Shown in pieces: positions 6,261-7,700 of a stretch of DNA of 7,700 nucleotides; the stretch's first letter is position 1, and the number at the start of each line of letters is the position of its first letter. This DNA comes from Streptomyces speibonae (lineage in GTDB: Bacteria > Actinomycetota > Actinomycetes > Streptomycetales > Streptomycetaceae), in contig KL568585.1 in assembly GCA_000715605.1 (NCBI GenBank), positions 18,548 through 26,247 on the forward strand, written 5' to 3'. A program made the translations under genes and the position numbers. Under the pieces are notes generated by a model that saw nothing but the letters and a program-made list of their open reading frames with translations, searched no databases and was not told the DNA's origin.

Positions 6261-7018
6261 GCGCCGAGCAGGCAACGCTCGTCACGCTGGGCGGAGAGCA
6301 GTGGCAGGCGAACCGGACGCTGGTCTGTGTGCCTCACGCCGGTGGCAGCGCCGTGGCCTTCCACTCCTGGCACCGGGTGTTCGGCGCGCGCGGTATCGCG
6401 GTCCGGGCCGTGCACTGGGAACGGCCCGACGGGGCGGAACGCCGCTCCAGCATCGAGGCCCGCGCCGCCGCCCTCGCGAGCGCGGTGCGCGAGCTGCCGG
6501 AGCCGTGGATCCTGCTGGGCCACAGTCTCGGCGCGTTGATCGCCGCGGAGACGGTACGCCTGCTGGAGAACTCGGCCGGGCCGCTCCCGGAGCGTGCGGT
6601 GCTGTGCGCGGCTGCGCCTCCCGGCTACCGGCGGACCTTTCCGCCCAATGTGCTCAGGGCGTCCGACGAGCGCATGACCGCCTACGTCCGACGGCTCGGC
6701 GGTACGGACGAAAGCCTTCTGACCGATCCCGAGTTCGCCCCGCAGCTCTTGGCCGGGCTGCGCGCCGACCTGGACCTGATCGAGCGCTACACAGCGGATT
6801 TCGCGCACCCGTTGAAGTCGCCGGTCTCGGTGTACGGCGCCGCGGCGGACCGCGACGTCCCGGTCGAGTCGCTGGAGGGGTGGCGGCAGCTTGCCCCGGG
6901 AGCCCGGGTGCGCGTCTTCGGCGGTAACCACTTCTTCCTGCACGAGGACCCGGCCGCGGTCTGCCAGGCGGTGACGGCGGACTGCGCGCAGGACGGTCAG
7001 GACGGGGCCCGGGGATAG
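6257..7018 (+). CDS. Type II thioesterase (alpha/beta-hydrolase, NRPS/PKS editing type)
   Basis: 253 aa, the normal size for stand-alone type II thioesterases (RifR, TycF, GrsT type). The N-terminal strand VCVPHAGGSAVAFHSW (23-38) carries the PHAGG oxyanion-loop signature. The nucleophile elbow GHSLGA (88-93) gives Ser90. Asp198 (in GAAADRDV) and His225 (in GGNHFFL) complete the triad. Such enzymes remove mis-primed or stalled acyl or aminoacyl groups from carrier proteins, and some release free amino acids or small acids from carriers. The start ATG overlaps the methyltransferase stop (ATGA) and is preceded by AGGAGG (6244-6249) at 7 nt. It is the last gene of the operon. No carrier protein, NRPS or PKS is in the window, so its partner must be elsewhere. 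The C-terminal tail carries a QDGQDG duplication (residues 245-250). Confidence 0.94.
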   Translation: MSAEQATLVTLGGEQWQANRTLVCVPHAGGSAVAFHSWHRVFGARGIAVRAVHWERPDGAERRSSIEARAAALASAVRELPEPWILLGHSLGALIAAETVRLLENSAGPLPERAVLCAAAPPGYRRTFPPNVLRASDERMTAYVRRLGGTDESLLTDPEFAPQLLAGLRADLDLIERYTADFAHPLKSPVSVYGAAADRDVPVESLEGWRQLAPGARVRVFGGNHFFLHEDPAAVCQAVTADCAQDGQDGARG

Positions 7019-7021
7019 AAT
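7016..7021 (+). promoter_or_regulatory. Candidate -10 box upstream of the small HTH-like gene
   Basis: TAGAAT fits the Streptomyces TAGRRT -10 pattern exactly and overlaps the thioesterase stop codon, 61 bp before the GTG at 7083. No good -35 is visible at 16-18 nt, so it is only a weak candidate for independent transcription of the downstream gene. Confidence 0.25.
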
Positions 7022-7045
7022 CGCCCGATGCCGCCACACCGTTCG

Positions 7046-7066
7046 GGCACACGTTCCACGCGTGCC
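7046..7066 (+). terminator. Candidate hairpin between the thioesterase and downstream gene
   Basis: GGCACACG (7046-7053) pairs with CGCGTGCC (7059-7066) around a TTCCA loop, with one A-C mismatch. It lies 28 bp after the thioesterase stop. There is no U-tract, as is common for actinobacterial terminators. A second, outer pair CCCGAT (7024-7029) / ATCGGG (7069-7074) encloses it and reaches into the GGGAG ribosome binding site (7072-7076) of the next gene, so it could instead be a leader structure. Confidence 0.3.
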
Positions 7067-7082
7067 GTATCGGGAGCCCTTC

Positions 7083-7617
7083 GTGTCCGAAAACAGACCA
7101 CCGAACCCCTACACGACCGCCGCGTTGGCACGTCTGGTCCTCGCCGACCGGGCCCGCGACACCCTCGACGAGGCGCTCCGCCTGGTTCCCACTCTCGACG
7201 ACGACCGACGAACCGCGCAGGAACTGCTGCTCCAGGCACTCCGGGTGCGCTCGTACGGCGACAAGCTGGTGGAGGCCGCCGTCCTGCACGCACGGGAGAC
7301 CGGCTCCGACTGGACCGAGATCGCGGTCGCGATCGGCATCCGGACGGAGTCCGTCGCCGAGCGATGGCTGCCGGAGGAGCAGCGCTGGCAGGCCGGTCAG
7401 GGCTCACCCGATGCGGCACGAGCCCGGCGAGGACCTACCAGAGCTGACCATTCCTCAGGCCGCCTATGCGCCGGTGGCGTACGCGCACGACCTCGACGGT
7501 TGGGCAGGCCGGCATCTCGATCCCGTCGAGAGCGAGCGGTGGCGCGAGCGCGGGCTCGACGCGACACGCCCCGTGTCCGGAGGACTGGCCCGCGCGGGCG
7601 ACGCCGACGATGCGTGA
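7083..7617 (+). CDS. Small HTH-like protein of unknown family, apparent +1 frameshift
   Basis: The GTG at 7083 is preceded by GGGAG (7072-7076) at 6 nt and begins MSENRPPNPYTTAALARL. The first 100 or so residues look coding. They have a helical segment and an HTH-like block SDWTEIAVAIGIRTESVAERW (about 75-95) like those of small actinobacterial DNA-binding or sigma-like proteins. After about 7390 this frame becomes arginine-rich and has no stop before the window ends. The next frame (7411-7617), beginning MRHEPGEDLPELTIPQ and ending GDADDA, then has good coding character and a TGA. The simplest reading is one protein of about 177 aa interrupted by one extra base between about 7390 and 7411. 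A separate 68-aa gene from ATG 7411 (AGGG at 8 nt) is less likely, because the first gene would then lack a natural end. The shift may be a sequencing error or real decay. No function is claimed beyond possible DNA binding. Confidence 0.6.
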
Positions 7618-7656
7618 GATCGGCCGGCGGAAGCGGTGTGCGCGGCCCCGCGGCCG

Positions 7657-7700
7657 TCAGGCGGACGTGCTGCCGGGCCCGTTCAGCCGCAGCGGCAGAC
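7657..7700 (-). CDS. Probable 3' end of a convergent gene (partial)
   Basis: On the minus strand a frame entering from the right edge reads LPLRLNGPGSTSA and stops at 7657-7659 (TGA). Codon choice is G/C-ended and the tail is a plausible protein C-terminus. It is separated by 39 bp from the stop of the gene on the left, a typical convergent arrangement. Only 13 codons are visible, so no family can be named. Confidence 0.35.
   Translation of the reverse strand, partial: LPLRLNGPGSTSA

Noticed and set aside
6990..7005. Tandem AGGACGG repeats (9-nt period) as a regulator site
   Set aside because: They are explained by the QDGQDG duplication at the thioesterase C-terminus, and the spacing does not fit SARP half-sites.
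7028..7447. 139-codon frame starting at ATG 7028
   Set aside because: Arg/Gly/Pro-rich shadow of the GTG-7083 gene, with no ribosome binding site.
7640..7656. GGCC-rich short hairpin in the gap between the last two genes as a terminator
   Set aside because: Only about 5 bp of stem and no U-tract; common by chance at this GC content.
1..7700. CRISPR arrays, tRNA or rRNA genes, insertion sequences
   Set aside because: No regularly spaced repeats, RNA-gene sequence or transposase-like protein were seen on either strand.

Overview
The window looks like chromosomal DNA from a Streptomyces-like actinomycete. It is very GC-rich with strong G/C third-position bias. It carries a large LAL regulator with two rare TTA codons, tight ATGA coupling and Shine-Dalgarno-led starts. 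The first 17 bases are not biological: they are the inner part of the Nextera (Tn5 mosaic-end) adapter, so the window begins at a contig end of an Illumina assembly.

Layout from left to right. (1) 18-771 (+): 5'-truncated GHL10/DUF187-type glycoside hydrolase-like protein, probably a flanking chromosomal gene. (2) 812-3688 (-): 958-aa LAL-type LuxR regulator (ATPase plus C-terminal HTH), convergent with the first gene. (3) 3689-4156: 468-bp divergent control region with several dyad elements and no convincing gene. (4) 4157-7018 (+): compact operon of cytochrome P450 (404 aa), FkbM-family methyltransferase (286 aa) and type II thioesterase (253 aa), with gaps of 28 bp and -4 bp. (5) 7083-7617 (+): small HTH-like protein of unknown family whose frame appears broken by a +1 shift near 7390-7411. 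(6) 7657-7700 (-): probable last codons of a convergent gene.

Inferred logic: the LAL protein, whose translation should depend on the bldA leucyl-tRNA(UUA), is the likely developmental switch for the divergent P450-FkbM-thioesterase operon. The operon has the hallmarks of specialised-metabolite tailoring (oxidation, O-methylation, thioester hydrolysis). No NRPS, PKS or carrier-protein gene lies in the window. Either the assembly line is elsewhere, possibly beyond a contig break, or the trio is an orphan cassette acting in trans. The orphan cassette with its bldA-gated regulator is the most interesting biological point here. The adapter remnant and the frameshift are the main quality warnings.
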